DNA of 64,000 nucleotides from Quercus robur (Eukaryota; Streptophyta; Magnoliopsida; Fagales; Fagaceae). This document shows, piece by piece, positions 1 to 11,222 of this stretch. Every line of letters starts with the position of its first letter. Position 1 is the stretch's first letter. The notes below the pieces were generated by a model. The model saw only the letters and a program-made list of their open reading frames with translations, was not told where the DNA came from and searched no databases. A program made the translations under genes and the position numbers. Location of the stretch: assembly GCF_932294415.1 (NCBI RefSeq), contig NC_065535.1:26816782-26880781 (forward strand), in the 5' to 3' direction.

Positions 1-1460
1 GTCCTTAAATCTCATCCCTCTCCTCAACTCCTCTACCTCCTGCCACAAACCTCGTCGAACCTCCGTTTACTGCCCTGTTACCTCGCTGGGCCTCAATCCT
101 CCACCGCATTACCTCGCTGGATCTCCCTCCTCCACTGAAGGACTCTAGAAAAGCTGCTAGATTCGCCATGGGTGTGGGCAACACGGTCTAGAAAATTGTT
201 TTTCTCTCAAACTCTCCCCTCAAATTTCCCTCTTTCCTTTGTGAAAAGACCCATAAAATCTAGTGTAAGGTCACAAATTGAATCCTAGGCCCAAAAGATA
301 AATGGATCTAAGTTCAAAGAGCCCAATATAATGAATTTGTAGAGAGTGGGTTAGAAAACTAGGTTTTAATGAGTTGGGTGACAATTATAATGGATCCAGA
401 TCACTATAAAGCAAAGATAAACTGATTTTGTCTAAAGAAAATCGTCCTTGACACAATTCGAGTAGAGTAATTCTTGTATATATTTCTTGAAATTGATTAC
501 AAGCACCGTTCTTGTTGTTATAATGTTTTTCTCTTAATTCTCCGATTTTTTTCTTATCATCTGGGTTTTCTCTCTATCTTATATGCTCTTCTTTCTTTCA
601 TCTCCACCCTCCATGTGTACATTAGATTGCTAGTGTTGATCTTTGTCCCATCAGCCCTTTCTAGAAGTCTTTAGGAGTAGTTGTAAGGCTGAAAAGTACT
701 GTTTAGATATTACTTCCTCATTAATGCGGGCAAATAGTTAGCTACAGAGCATTCAATGCAGTGGTAGCAGCTTTCTCTTAGATATTTCACAACTCCCATT
801 TGTCCAGTACGTTTATAATGCATATCCTTATCAATAGAATTTCCTGAAATGTTACTCTGGATGACAAAACAGACCTTCTAATCTCTGCTTCATTTAGTTG
901 AGGAGATACTCCTCATCGGCCTACCTTCCCCAGCCTTTTCATTCGTAGCTTACTCGTGAAGTTCTGAGTCTTACATCTTCATTACTATTTATCTGTCCTC
1001 GGACTACTAAGCGTCCTCAGACAAGGCTGAAGGCCCAACGTATGTTCTTAGACCCCTTATCCCTACATCTAGCAAAGACCCAGATTTACCAAATGTTGCT
1101 GCTTCACCCATTTGTAGAGCTTGGTGGGTTTTGGTGGGGACCCCAGTTGCTTCACTCAAATCCGTTTGGGATATTGTGTTTCCTAGTTCATTGTATTGGG
1201 GAAAAAATGTAATTTAACTATAATATTGCTTGTCATCTACATTAGCTATAGATATTGTTATGTGAATTGTATAAAGACGTATTTTTAGCTTGTCCCAGAT
1301 GAAGGCAGCAACTCTGGCAACTTAACGATTGCAGATTTTTTTTTTATTATTAAATATTTGGATGAGTGATTTTTTTAATGGGATTATGATTGGGTGTATC
1401 AGGGGCTACTCTTTTATTTGAAATTTTTAAAAAAAAAGCTTATGTGTCATTGTCTTATTT
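1..1460. other. Intergenic DNA, no gene recognised
   Basis: No convincing coding frame or splice structure is visible. The best open frame (474-674) is hydrophobic low-complexity sequence with no recognisable motif. The stretch at about 730-1080 has the texture of a decayed LTR, but no ends can be defined. Confidence 0.5.
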
Positions 1461-1468
1461 ATTAGAGG

Positions 1469-1545
1469 GTGTAAAACTAGGTTTTTACACTTACCAAATT
1501 CGGACTCTTATTATTATAATATTATTATAAAAAGAGTCTGAATTT
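1469..1545. repeat. Two adjacent short inverted repeats (hairpins)
   Basis: Positions 1469-1490 form a small palindrome (GTGTAAAA, a 5-base spacer, TTTTTACAC). A second hairpin has arms 1496-1509 and 1532-1545, 14 bases with one mismatch, around an ATTATTAT loop. The palindrome recurs in altered form near 2330-2355. This suggests parts of a small non-coding element about 0.9 kb long, which I could not delimit. Confidence 0.5.
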
Positions 1546-1995
1546 GATGAGGATTTTGTGCAAAACTCATAGTTTATACCATTCAATAAGAGCTTAATTG
1601 TCTCATCAGTATTTTACATAAAACTCAATACATCTTATCACGCACATTTATATCTCAATAAACACTTAATTTCACAAACATTTTCAATTTCAGATTAGAT
1701 AGACCTAAACTCAAAATCTCATTGTCTTCATCCAACCTCCACTCCATCACACATACCGTCGAAGTTTGTCAAATCCGTAGTGAGAATGGTTTCGCGACCT
1801 TAAGGTTTATTTATTTTTCTTTTTCCCTTACTCCTTACTAATCCAAAACGGCAAACCCAGATACAATCCCAAATGCCCACTTGAAAAACACTATCAAACA
1901 CTACCAGACCTAACACTTATTACGCCTTCTATAAACTCTATCTCGATTTGATAAAAATAAATAAACTCAAACCCATCAATATTTCATAATCCAAA

Positions 1996-2121
1996 CTTCT
2001 AAACCAAACCAATTAAGAAAAACCCAAAGCTGGTCACGATGACCATGCAACCTACCTACTTCTAAACCAAACCAATTAAGAAAAACCCAAAGCTGGTCAC
2101 GATGACCATGCAACCTACCTA
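1996..2121. repeat. 63-bp tandem duplication
   Basis: The 63-base unit at 1996-2058 is repeated at 2059-2121 with no difference that I can see. There are only two copies. It probably arose from a recent slippage or unequal exchange. No coding potential. Confidence 0.9.
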
Positions 2122-2644
2122 CGGCTCCGACGTATTTTTCCAGACTCCGGCATCAACTCCAATGGCTTCTTTGCTTGGCGGTATCTTTGACGGGTTGGAG
2201 GCTTGGTGACTTCTCAGTTTGTGTTATAATTTGATGGCTTTTGATTTTTTGATGGGCATTAATAAAGATTTATTGTGTGTGAATCCCTATTTATTAATGT
2301 GTGAAACACTAATGTGGCACCATATTATTAGAGGGTGTAAAATAGAGGTTTTACATCACATTCTTATCGAATTTAAACTATATATATATATATATATATA
2401 TGAGTAAAACTTAGATGCAATACTTAAATACTATTTCTTAGGTTTCTCTCTTAACATTTTGTCATGTAGTTTTTTTTTTTCATAAATAAAAGTGTATTTT
2501 TTAAATTAAGTAGTCATATAAGAAAATCATAAAAGATGAATTTAAAAAACAATACCTAAGGTATTGTACATAAGTTTTGTCCTATACATATATAAAATTA
2601 ATATCTTATGTGGCCTAAAATATGCACCATAAACATAAATCATG

Positions 2645-4390
2645 TTTTTTTTTTTTTTTTTTTTGAGATAACATATAGAAACTTTATTGATAAAAAAAAG
2701 GATACACAAGTTAAAAACTACTGAGCAAAGCTGCCCAGTGGCCAAAACGCATAAGCAGAATAAATCTACAGAAAACGTGCAGCAGTGAACAACAATAGTA
2801 AAGCTAAGAGTGTGGGACATTAAGCTAAAATAAAAGCTCCATTAAACGCTTCTCTGTGCTGCCATAAAACTCTGATACTCCCCCAGAAAACCAAGAGCAC
2901 CTTCCAAAATGCTAATAGAATGTTCTCAATAGCTACGCTGTGTAGCTGTGATCTGCTGATATTCCTTCAAAAAACCAAGAGCTCCTTGCAAATGGTTCTA
3001 TGCTGTGACTGAACTTTCTCAAAATAAAACTTGTTACGGGCATTCCAGATAGCTCATACAGTGACAGCCCATTGTTCCAGCTCAAGCGTGGAAAGCTTGT
3101 CCATCATCTGACGAAAAAAGGAGGAAAAAATCCTGCACCGCATTGCTGCATTTCTGGATTTTCCCCCTTGACAGGGTCCACACGTTTCTTGCAAACGGGC
3201 ATTCCCATAGCAGATGTGAGGTAGACTCTGGCTGTTGGCAACAAAGCTCGCAATGTGGCTCCACCTTCACCCTTCGCCGATGTAGGTTCTCTCTAGTAGG
3301 GAGGATATTTGAACAAGCTCGCCAAATAAAAATTCTAACCTTTGGAGGTATATTCAGGGACCACACCCTTTTCCATATAGAACCATCCATACGTGCCGCT
3401 GAATGCTCTCCATCATCGTGCTGTATAAGATGGAGAGCGACATGGTATGCAGATTTCACTGAGAACCTATTCGCCCTATTTTCCTTCCATATAAAAGCGT
3501 CCATAGTATGCTGCAAGTTGAGAGAGATAGCTAAGATCTCCTGCCGGGTCCTAGGTGCAAACAACTGAAAAATTTTAGTTCTGTCCCATTGCCGAGTATC
3601 CTCATTAATGAGTTCACTCACTAACATAGTTGGTCTATCTACTCCAGAAAAGACCGGCCTGTGTGACAGCCACTTAAAAGTAGACAACTTGATCTTTCTA
3701 CCATCTCCCACCCTCCACCATGAACCCTCCAATAAAATATCTCTAGCTGCTAATAAACTTCGCCAAACATAGGAGGGATTATTTCCAACCTCAGCTTCCA
3801 TGAACAAACATCTAGGAAAATACTTTGCCTTGTATACTAGAGAGAAAAGAGAGTGAGTATTGTGTATCAATCTCCAAGTCTATTTTGCTAGCATAGCCAA
3901 GTTAAAAGCATGGATACCTGAAAGCCCATACCACCCTTACTCTTCGGTGTGTACAATTTTTTCCAATTGATTTAATGTATCTTTTTCTCATCCTTGGTCT
4001 GACCCCATCAATGTCGAGCTAAAGTAGAATTTAAGGTATCATACAATGTCTTCGGGATTTTAAAAAGACTCATTGAGGATGTAGGAATGACTTGTGCTAC
4101 AGTCTTGATAAGAATCTCCTTCCTTGTCTTGGAAATAAATTTTTTCTTTCATCCTAGCACTCTCTTGGTAATTTTTTCCTGTAAACCTTTGAAAATATTT
4201 ACCTTTGATTTTCTCCTAACCATTGGCAAAGCTAAGTACTTCTCACAATCTGTCATAATTCTAGCCCGCGCCAACATGTCCTCTATATTGTGCTTTACCT
4301 TAAAGTTCTTATAAAGGCAAGTCAAATTTTAATATGGGCCTGTCCCCACCTCTATCAATCTCTTCATGTAAGGTTTCAAATCCCTCCTTC
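2645..4390 (-). mobile_element. 5'-truncated, degenerate L1-type LINE
   Basis: On the minus strand this stretch encodes the end of a LINE reverse transcriptase followed by the zinc-binding region that typically follows it (zf-RVT). The poly-T at 2645-2664 is the poly-A tail of the minus-strand element. An open block at 3082-3870 is preceded on the minus strand (3900-4380) by thumb-like sequence broken by stops, including a match to the common LINE motif AFNLAML at about 3900. The endonuclease and the catalytic part of the RT are missing. I could not find a target-site duplication, so the 5' end near 4390 is approximate. Confidence 0.75.
3082..3870 (-). pseudogene. LINE zf-RVT region remnant
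   Basis: About 262 residues remain open. The order of conserved blocks is VYKAKYFP, NPSYVWRSLL, WWRVGDGRKI, FSVKSAYHVAL, WKRVWSLNIPPKVRIFIWRA, then the cysteine/histidine cluster CELCCQQPE...HLLWECPFARNVW. This is the zinc-binding region downstream of the RT in plant non-LTR elements. The corresponding part of the complete LINE at 43399-49322 has the same blocks in the same order but differs enough to be a separate insertion. It is a remnant and is not expected to be expressed as a functional protein. Confidence 0.8.
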
Positions 4391-4399
4391 CAAAAAAAA

Positions 4400-5457
4400 A
4401 TTTTAAAAATAATAAAAAATAATTTATAATTGATATTAATTATATGATAATTCAACTCAAAGTTAGCTAATATTCATAATACAGGCCAATTGGTTAAGCT
4501 ATAAACATTGATTACTTACAATAATCTCTGTCTAGTATTAAGCCAATGTAACATGCACAATACCGTTTTGATTTTGAATAAAAATTTAAAGTTGACTTTG
4601 AATAAATTTTGTCTAATTAAGTAGTGCGTGAATGAATAATTATTTGTATATCATTAGTATACATCTACAATTTTTTATGTTAAACTAGTTAAATTCCGTC
4701 CATAACATGGTTCTGGTCAAGAAATTATAGCATATATAATTTATTGAAGAACAATAACTAAATGAATACTTATTATATAATAATTTAATTAAAAATTTCA
4801 TCTAACAGACTAGCTAATGACATTTGTAGCTTCTAGCATCTTAATAGTATATATCTTATCGAGTTGCAATAGCGTAAGATTTTGTTAGCAATAATTATAA
4901 TAATAATAATGATGATGATGAAAAAAAAGAAAAACATTAAAAGTAGCTTTTACTTTTCGGAGATTATTGAATACATTTTTATACACTATGCTTTTGGGTG
5001 ATCATTGAATACCTTTTATACACTATACTTTTAGTGTACACTATATTCCTTCTTGTATATCTCTAAAACGATCAACTAAATGCTTTTCTAAAACTTGCAT
5101 GTATAAGATTATCTTATAAATAAAAAACTTAATCAAGAAAAAAAGAAACCTAAATTGTAATTGAAGACATAAAAGTAATTTCATTATTTTATTACTTACC
5201 TTCTCATCGGTCTTCAAGTAGCACTATTTTTCTTCTCAAAAAAAAAAAAAAGTAGCACTATTTTAATATTATGTACCTTCCACATTCTTATGATTCTTAC
5301 TTTAATATTTCAACCATCTTTTTAAGTGTTGACTTCAAACAAAAGGTTATATTTTTTATTTTGTCAATCTATTCTGATAAAATAATATAAATGAACAAAA
5401 AAAAAAAAATTCATCAAATTGCTATCAACAATTTAACATCAAATTAATATCAAGATT

Positions 5458-5490
<33 letters not shown>
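4400..5490. other. AT-rich intergenic DNA
   Basis: No gene is visible. The stretch contains A/T homopolymers and a (TA)n tract at about 5459-5482. It ends at a possible Helitron terminus at 5493-5520. Confidence 0.5.
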
Positions 5491-5492
<2 letters not shown>

Positions 5493-5493
<1 letters not shown>

Positions 5494-5520
5494 TTAGCCT
5501 CATCACATACGCTTTGCACG
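5493..5520 (-). mobile_element. Possible Helitron 3' terminus (remnant)
   Basis: Read on the minus strand, an imperfect hairpin with GCACGTGC and GCGTATGTG arms is followed, after a short spacer, by CTAAT and then a TA-rich host sequence. Hairpin plus CTRRT is the textbook 3' end of a Helitron. I could not find a matching 5' end to the right. Confidence 0.35.
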
Positions 5521-6021
5521 TGCAATAAGATTCTTTTTTTATTTTGGGTTTAATGTAATTTTTCAAAAACTAAAATTTAAGATTTGAAATTGAGTAAACT
5601 GTTGGTTTAGTGTGTGCTAGTTTTTAGGAAAAAATGTATTAAACATGCATGAAATATATTTAAATAGAGAGTGTGCTAATTTTTAGAAAAAAAAAAAAAG
5701 TTTCTTTAGTAGGTTTTTTGTTTTTTAATTTTGTTAAATTACAATTTTAACCATATTTTTTATTTGTTAAAAATAAGAATTATCTAATTAGATTAGGGGT
5801 ATTTTTGACATTTTTTTAAGTCATAACTAACTTTCTATTCTTTTGTAAAACTAGCTGCTCCTCTCATGGATGTATGCCATTTGAGAATTTAGCAAAAAAG
5901 TGATAAAGGAATTATTTAGAACCCAAAAAGGGTTGAGGAAACAATAAAAAGGCAGAAAGTAAATATGTATATTGTGTGCTCAAATTGGCAACCTATGGAT
6001 CCAGTAGCTAAGACATAATCA

Positions 6022-6154
6022 GGGTATTTGGTAATATTGTTCTAGTAATGTTGTTTGTATTTTTTGGAAATACTTGTAGGTGAAAAAGTGTGTGAAAATA
6101 CGTGTAATGTTATTAAACATTGAAAACTATTATTCTTACGCTACCAAATAGCCC
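6022..6154. mobile_element. Short MITE with GGGTATTTGGTA-type ends
   Basis: The left end reads GGGTATTTGGTAA and the right end reads TACCAAATAGCCC, an imperfect terminal inverted repeat about 130 bp apart. The same family occurs at 58347-58487 and as a half copy near 57400. Non-coding. Confidence 0.55.
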
Positions 6155-6617
6155 GAATGTTGTTACAACACTAATTTTTTAAACATTGACTTTGGCCATG
6201 AGTGTTTTTTATATATAGATTCATATGAATTTGGTAGTTCCTTGAATAAAATTGGCCATGAGTGTTTCAAAAATACTCGGCCTCAACAATCTTTATCTAA
6301 AAAATTGTGACTTTTGCCATGTATTTCTAAAATTTTCTAGTATACCAAAAAAAATGTGAGAAAGGATGCAAGGAAGAAGATGATAATGTGGAGGAAAGTG
6401 GAGAGTTAATGCTTTGTTTTTTCTTTTCTTTTTTCTTTTTTCTTTGATAAAAAGCATTAATGCATAAATTACTAATTTTTAGAGAATAATAATGACATTA
6501 TCATTAATACCCTTAGATCTAATAGAAATCAATGGTACAAAAAATGTGTAACTCTTGTGAAATTACACCAAGTGTAACTTGAACCAATCTCATATATATA
6601 TATATATATATATATGT

Positions 6618-7014
6618 GGGTTGGGTTCAAGTTACATCTCGTGTAACTCTAAATAATGTTACACTACTCAATATATTTTAATTGGATGCGAATTTTGATA
6701 AATCTACCGTTAGATTACATTATCTTCATATATTCTCCATGTTTGCAAAATTTCAAAATAATCAAAGATTAATAACCATATTATCAATCAATTGTTTAAA
6801 TTCAAGTTTTTATAGTTTAAAATAATGCATAAAATATGAGTTTATGAATCGAATGGTAAATAACATCCAATTGACATGAAAATTGGCATGAATGTTAAGA
6901 ACATATAGAACATGTTATTAAATTGCAGGATTTTCAAAATATGAATTCTATAACAAGTTATTAGGTGGTGTAATATTATTTAGAGTTACACCAAGTGTAG
7001 CTTAAACCCAACCC
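6618..7014. mobile_element. MITE with about 47-bp terminal inverted repeats
   Basis: The left terminus starts GGGTTGGGTTCAAG and continues through TGTAACTCTAAATAAT. The right terminus is its inverted copy (ATTATTTAGAGTTACA...CTTAAACCCAACCC), with a few differences over about 47 bases. Both ends abut (TA)n tracts, so a TA target duplication is likely. A short related piece lies at about 6545-6590. No coding capacity. Confidence 0.75.
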
Positions 7015-7290
7015 TATATATATATATATATGATGCGTTTTTAAAAGAACTTGAATGAAAATAATTAATAAATTAATTATACCAAATACATGCTTAAATG
7101 TTTTATCTAATTGCTCCTGTAACTACAAGGAATGATTTTTTTTCAATATGATTGGTGTGATAATGGAATCGACAAAATTTTGATGTTAACCCTAATTGAT
7201 TCCCATCGTGTAATCTGGTTGGCAACTAGGTTTCTGAATGATCTCATTAGAATTTCTAGCTTTTTAAGAATTCAGAAAATTTTGCGCAAA

Positions 7291-8142
7291 CGTAATAATA
7301 AGCTGTCCATGTCGCGCGCCTCATGCAATTTAAATATCAAACTTTTAGCTTAAACAAAAGGCAAGATACCAACTCTTATTCAATTTGATGAAAAGGTGGG
7401 TGGGAGAATACGCCAAAAATCCGCAAAGTAGGTAGAAGAGGGGAAAAGGTCCACTTTTATATAGAGAATTTTATACAGAGAATTTTAGTTGTGAATGAGT
7501 TGATATGAATAAAAAGTCTAATTTTATTTTGACTATATCTCATTATTCAGTTCCACTTCTAAGTAAACTTTTAATACCTCAACCTCTCCTCACTGTAGAG
7601 AGTGCAGGTGTAAAGCAGAAATTCTAATCCCCTGTAACACAACTCATAAATCAAATATGAGAGGATTACAAGTTATCGATAACTATAAATCATTTTAAAA
7701 AAAAAAATAATTTATACAATATAATTAGACTCCCACGTAAACTTGTTTGTTGAAAGTTATTGATGATGTATTGTATTGTATCTCACTAAAAGGTGCTTAT
7801 AGAGATATTTTGGAACAATACCAAATGAGGGTTGAAAGAGTTATAGATTACGAAAAAAAAAAGTTGACAAAAAAAAAAGCTACTTATATAGATTACGATA
7901 GAGTGGGAAAAAAAAGTTGATATCATCTATTAAGCTTTTGTATATATCGAAAAAAAATTGATAAATTAGTAGTGAATTATGTTTTTTTTACCCCTCTTCT
8001 ACCTACTTTGCGATTTTTGGCGTATTCTTCTACCTACCATTTCATCAAATTGAATAAGAGTTGGTATCTTGCTTTTTGTTTAAGCTAAAAGTTTGATATT
8101 TAAATTGCATGAGGCGCACGACATGGACAGCTTATTATTACG
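7291..8142. repeat. Long inverted repeat (about 155-bp arms)
   Basis: The arm at 7291-7446 recurs in inverted orientation at about 7984-8142 with a few substitutions and a short indel. The spacer is about 540 bp of AT-rich sequence without a gene. The right arm alone is flanked by a perfect 22-bp direct repeat (7962-7983 and 8143-8164). A transcript across both arms could fold into a hairpin of about 150 bp. It may be a foldback element or an inverted re-insertion of the left arm. Confidence 0.8.
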
Positions 8143-8164
8143 TAAATTAGTAGTGAATTATGTT

Positions 8165-9597
8165 AATTTCGTTTTTATTGCTATTGAAACTCATTAGGTT
8201 TCAGTAAGTATTAGTAGTTATTGGATATATACATAAGGCGTAATATTTAATTTTTTTATTTATAAATTTCTACAATTTGGTGTAATCACTTGACGCAACC
8301 ACGGCTTTTAAGCAAGAGCAGTTCTATTTGGAACCTAGGAGGTTCAAATAAACCCCCTAAATTGGCCCCAAAAAAATTATATATTATTTGTTTCACTTTC
8401 TTTCTTTTTTTTTGACCCCCTAAAATAAAAATTTAAATGCGCTGACCTTAGATATTTTTTAAGCCTAACTGAAATAAATTTGAATATAATTCTCTTAATA
8501 ATATCTGGGGCTTTTAAACACAAAAAAGCTCAATAACAAACCAATTTGATCTAAAATCTTGAAAAAAAAAATTAATAAGCTCAACAACAAAAGTAGAAAT
8601 TTCTTAATCTTAAACTATAAAAAAAATAAAAATAAAAAATAAAAACTCATTTAGATCTTAATAAATTTGAAATAAATCAATCAAATAAGAGATTAATGGA
8701 TGAATAATTGCTTGGCTGCTACATTGAAAGAGATACAACTCATAAGATTGATAATGAAGATATTATACAATGATTTTAAAATATGAAACATCGTAGAAAG
8801 TAATTGTAAAACTTTAGATATTTTAGTTTTAGTTTTTAATTTTTTTTTAAAAAAAAAAATTGTGATGTCGATATATTTAAGTTCTTTTTTGTTTTAAATT
8901 TTGTATAATTTATGTTTCTTATTGACGCATCTAAAAATTTATATTGGAGATGCTACTGCTTTTAAACTAAACTTTTATTATATAGTATACTATATGATAT
9001 GATGCAAACAACGTTTGTGAAATTATGGACATTTTATGTACAAAGTCTACATTTAACAACTGTGTAAGAATATTTTCACAATTGTATAGCATTTGGACAT
9101 TCGCCAAGTACTAGGTCTTATTATTTCAAGTCAACGTTATTATTTCACAAGCACAAAGTAATGGGTCTTTGATTAACTATCTCTAAAGTCCAAAGAGGCC
9201 CAAATTTTATCCAACTACTCGGGTTTGTGTTCCTTGCCAAGAATCCAAATATTTTTGGATTGGGTTCAGGGCCCATAAAAATATTCACTTCACGGGGCGA
9301 ACTCATGACATCCAACATTTTCTCTACACCGCGTAATGGACTTAAAAGGAAATATTATTTTCAACGTCAAGGATTGGGCCTATGGTTTCTGTTTTCTCTA
9401 CATCGTAAATTGGACTCACGGCCTCCTACTTTTCCTCACTTGATGGATGGGCTCTAAGCCCGAGTCGTGTTACTATAGAAAATAAGCTTAAAATCCAAAT
9501 CTTATTACTTCATGAAATGAGTTTAATATCTAAATCTTGCTACTTCATGAAATGAGTTCAATATCTAAATCTTGCTACTTCATGAACTGTACTCAAG
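8165..9597. other. AT-rich intergenic DNA
   Basis: I see no gene. The frame at 9227-9457 is short and has no recognisable motif. A near-exact 38-base direct repeat (CTTCATGAAATGAGTT-type units) occurs at about 9500-9590. Confidence 0.5.
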
Positions 9598-9605
9598 GAC
9601 CACCA

Positions 9606-10042
9606 ATGGGGCGGAGCCACGTTGCCCCTTGGGGGGGGGGGGGGGGGGGGCGTGGCCCCTACCAAAAAAAAAAAAAGTCCACCAGCCTATATAGAAATTT
9701 TAATTAAGCCCCCCAAATGATGTACATCCGGCCCCACTTCCATTTCTGTTCAATTCAATCCCAGACCCCAACATGCTCTAGTTTCAATTGTAGGCCTCTT
9801 TTGTCCTCTAATAAAACAAAACAAGGCCCACTTATATTTAAATACCCAAAAGCACTACCCAACAAAATAACACTTTATCACCCATTCTCAAACTCAAAAT
9901 CAGAACCCTTTCTTTCGCTATTCTTTTTATTCTCTTCTTGTCTTCTGTATACACGCCACCGCCCACTCCACTGGTACCAGCAGCTCCCAAACAAAACAAA
10001 ACCTCAGTTCAGCCCTCCTCTCAAACTCAATCCTCATGATCC

Positions 10043-10079
<37 letters not shown>

Positions 10080-11214
10080 CTAACCATTATTTTCTTTCTT
10101 CTTGCTTTCTTAAAATAAATCATTCAGAGAGTGAGTTTTCAGTTTTCTTTTCTTTCTTTAGCACTACACCTTCATCTCTTTTTAGTGTTTTTTTTTCCTC
10201 AACGATATACACTTACTTAAATATTCACATGCTCTTTAATTTTTCATAGATTTTTATAGAAATATATGATTGAAGGCATGGGGAGGTTGTTTGTGATGAG
10301 TCTTGAAGGGAAGATCTACTAGGCATTACCACACCCACATGGCCCACATCCATCTTTGCACTTTGTGAAAACAAAGTTTCTAAGGTAAAATTTTTTTGAT
10401 TTATTACCTTTTTTTTTATTAGTTAGATATCATGTGGCAGTGAGTGTTGTTAAATTGTTTGGTTTATGTTGTTTACTTGTGTGTTTAATTTTTGCTTTTG
10501 TTTGAGGGGTTATTCTTAATTAAAAAAAATTAAAATACAGGAAAATTTTAATAATAGAAATGATGATGGGTTGACTGTTTAAATTATAGTGGAAGTTTGT
10601 TTTCTCTTGAGTACGAATAACATCCATATAACTAAATAAAAATTTCTGATTAAAATTTTATTTTTTAAAGTTCTTTTCAGGTTAATTTTTGAGTCATTCT
10701 TAAAGCTAAAAGAATTATGAGCAAACGAAAAACAATTGATGCATTCTTTAAGAAAAAAAATGTTAGCAATTCAAAAATTAGGACACTTGTGGTTGTAGAA
10801 ACAAATGTTGATACTTCAATGACTGATGAACACCCCTCCAAATGTTCAAGAATTCAATCTGAAGAGATAGATCGTGATTAAGGATCACGTAAACAAATAT
10901 ATGAATTTCCTATCAACAAACAAATATGATAGTTTATATAGAAAAGGAAATTGCTGGGAATTTCACCATGGAAATGATTATGGATGAATTCTATTCCATG
11001 AAAAATTGTCGTCAGGCATGATTTTGATGTGAAATGTTTTTTTTTTTTTGGATATTTTTGTATATGTCTATAGTGAACTAGATAGTTTTTGTATGTTCAT
11101 TAATGTTTAAAATATATCAAAATTGAAATTTCATATTCAATAACCTTATGAATTATGTTTTTTATATCAATACTTCGAATCAGCCCCCATATAAAAATTC
11201 TTGGCTACGCCCCT
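9606..11214 (+). mobile_element. Non-autonomous hAT transposon (deletion derivative)
   Basis: An 8-bp target duplication, GACCACCA, flanks the element (9598-9605 and 11215-11222); 8 bp is the hAT hallmark. The ends are imperfect inverted repeats: ATGGGGCGGAGCCA at the left, against AGGGGCGTAGCCAAG read inward from the right. It contains only the two extremities of a TTF-type zinc-finger hAT transposase (10717-11030). A 20-base G run at 9631-9650 and a 36-base A run at about 10042-10077 lie inside. The element would need a transposase supplied in trans. Confidence 0.8.
10717..11030 (+). pseudogene. hAT (TTF-type) transposase, N- and C-terminal remnants
   Basis: Starting at ATG 10717 the frame reads MSKRKTIDAFFKKK, the usual start of plant TTF-type zinc-finger hAT transposases. 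It stays open for 54 codons to a TAA at 10879-10881. After the stop the same frame continues with GSRKQIYEFPINK, which belongs to the same family, so the stop is a point lesion. About 90 bases later the sequence jumps to the characteristic C-terminus (FTMEMIMDEFYSMKNC). The zinc finger, catalytic and dimerisation regions are gone. Assignment rests on family motif memory. Confidence 0.65.
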
Positions 11215-11222
11215 GACCACCA

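Noticed and set aside
9631-9650. 20-base G run, and C runs near 42740 and 56031, as possible G-quadruplex control sites
   Set aside because: Single homopolymers inside transposon or intron DNA with no gene promoter nearby; may also be sequencing or assembly length errors.
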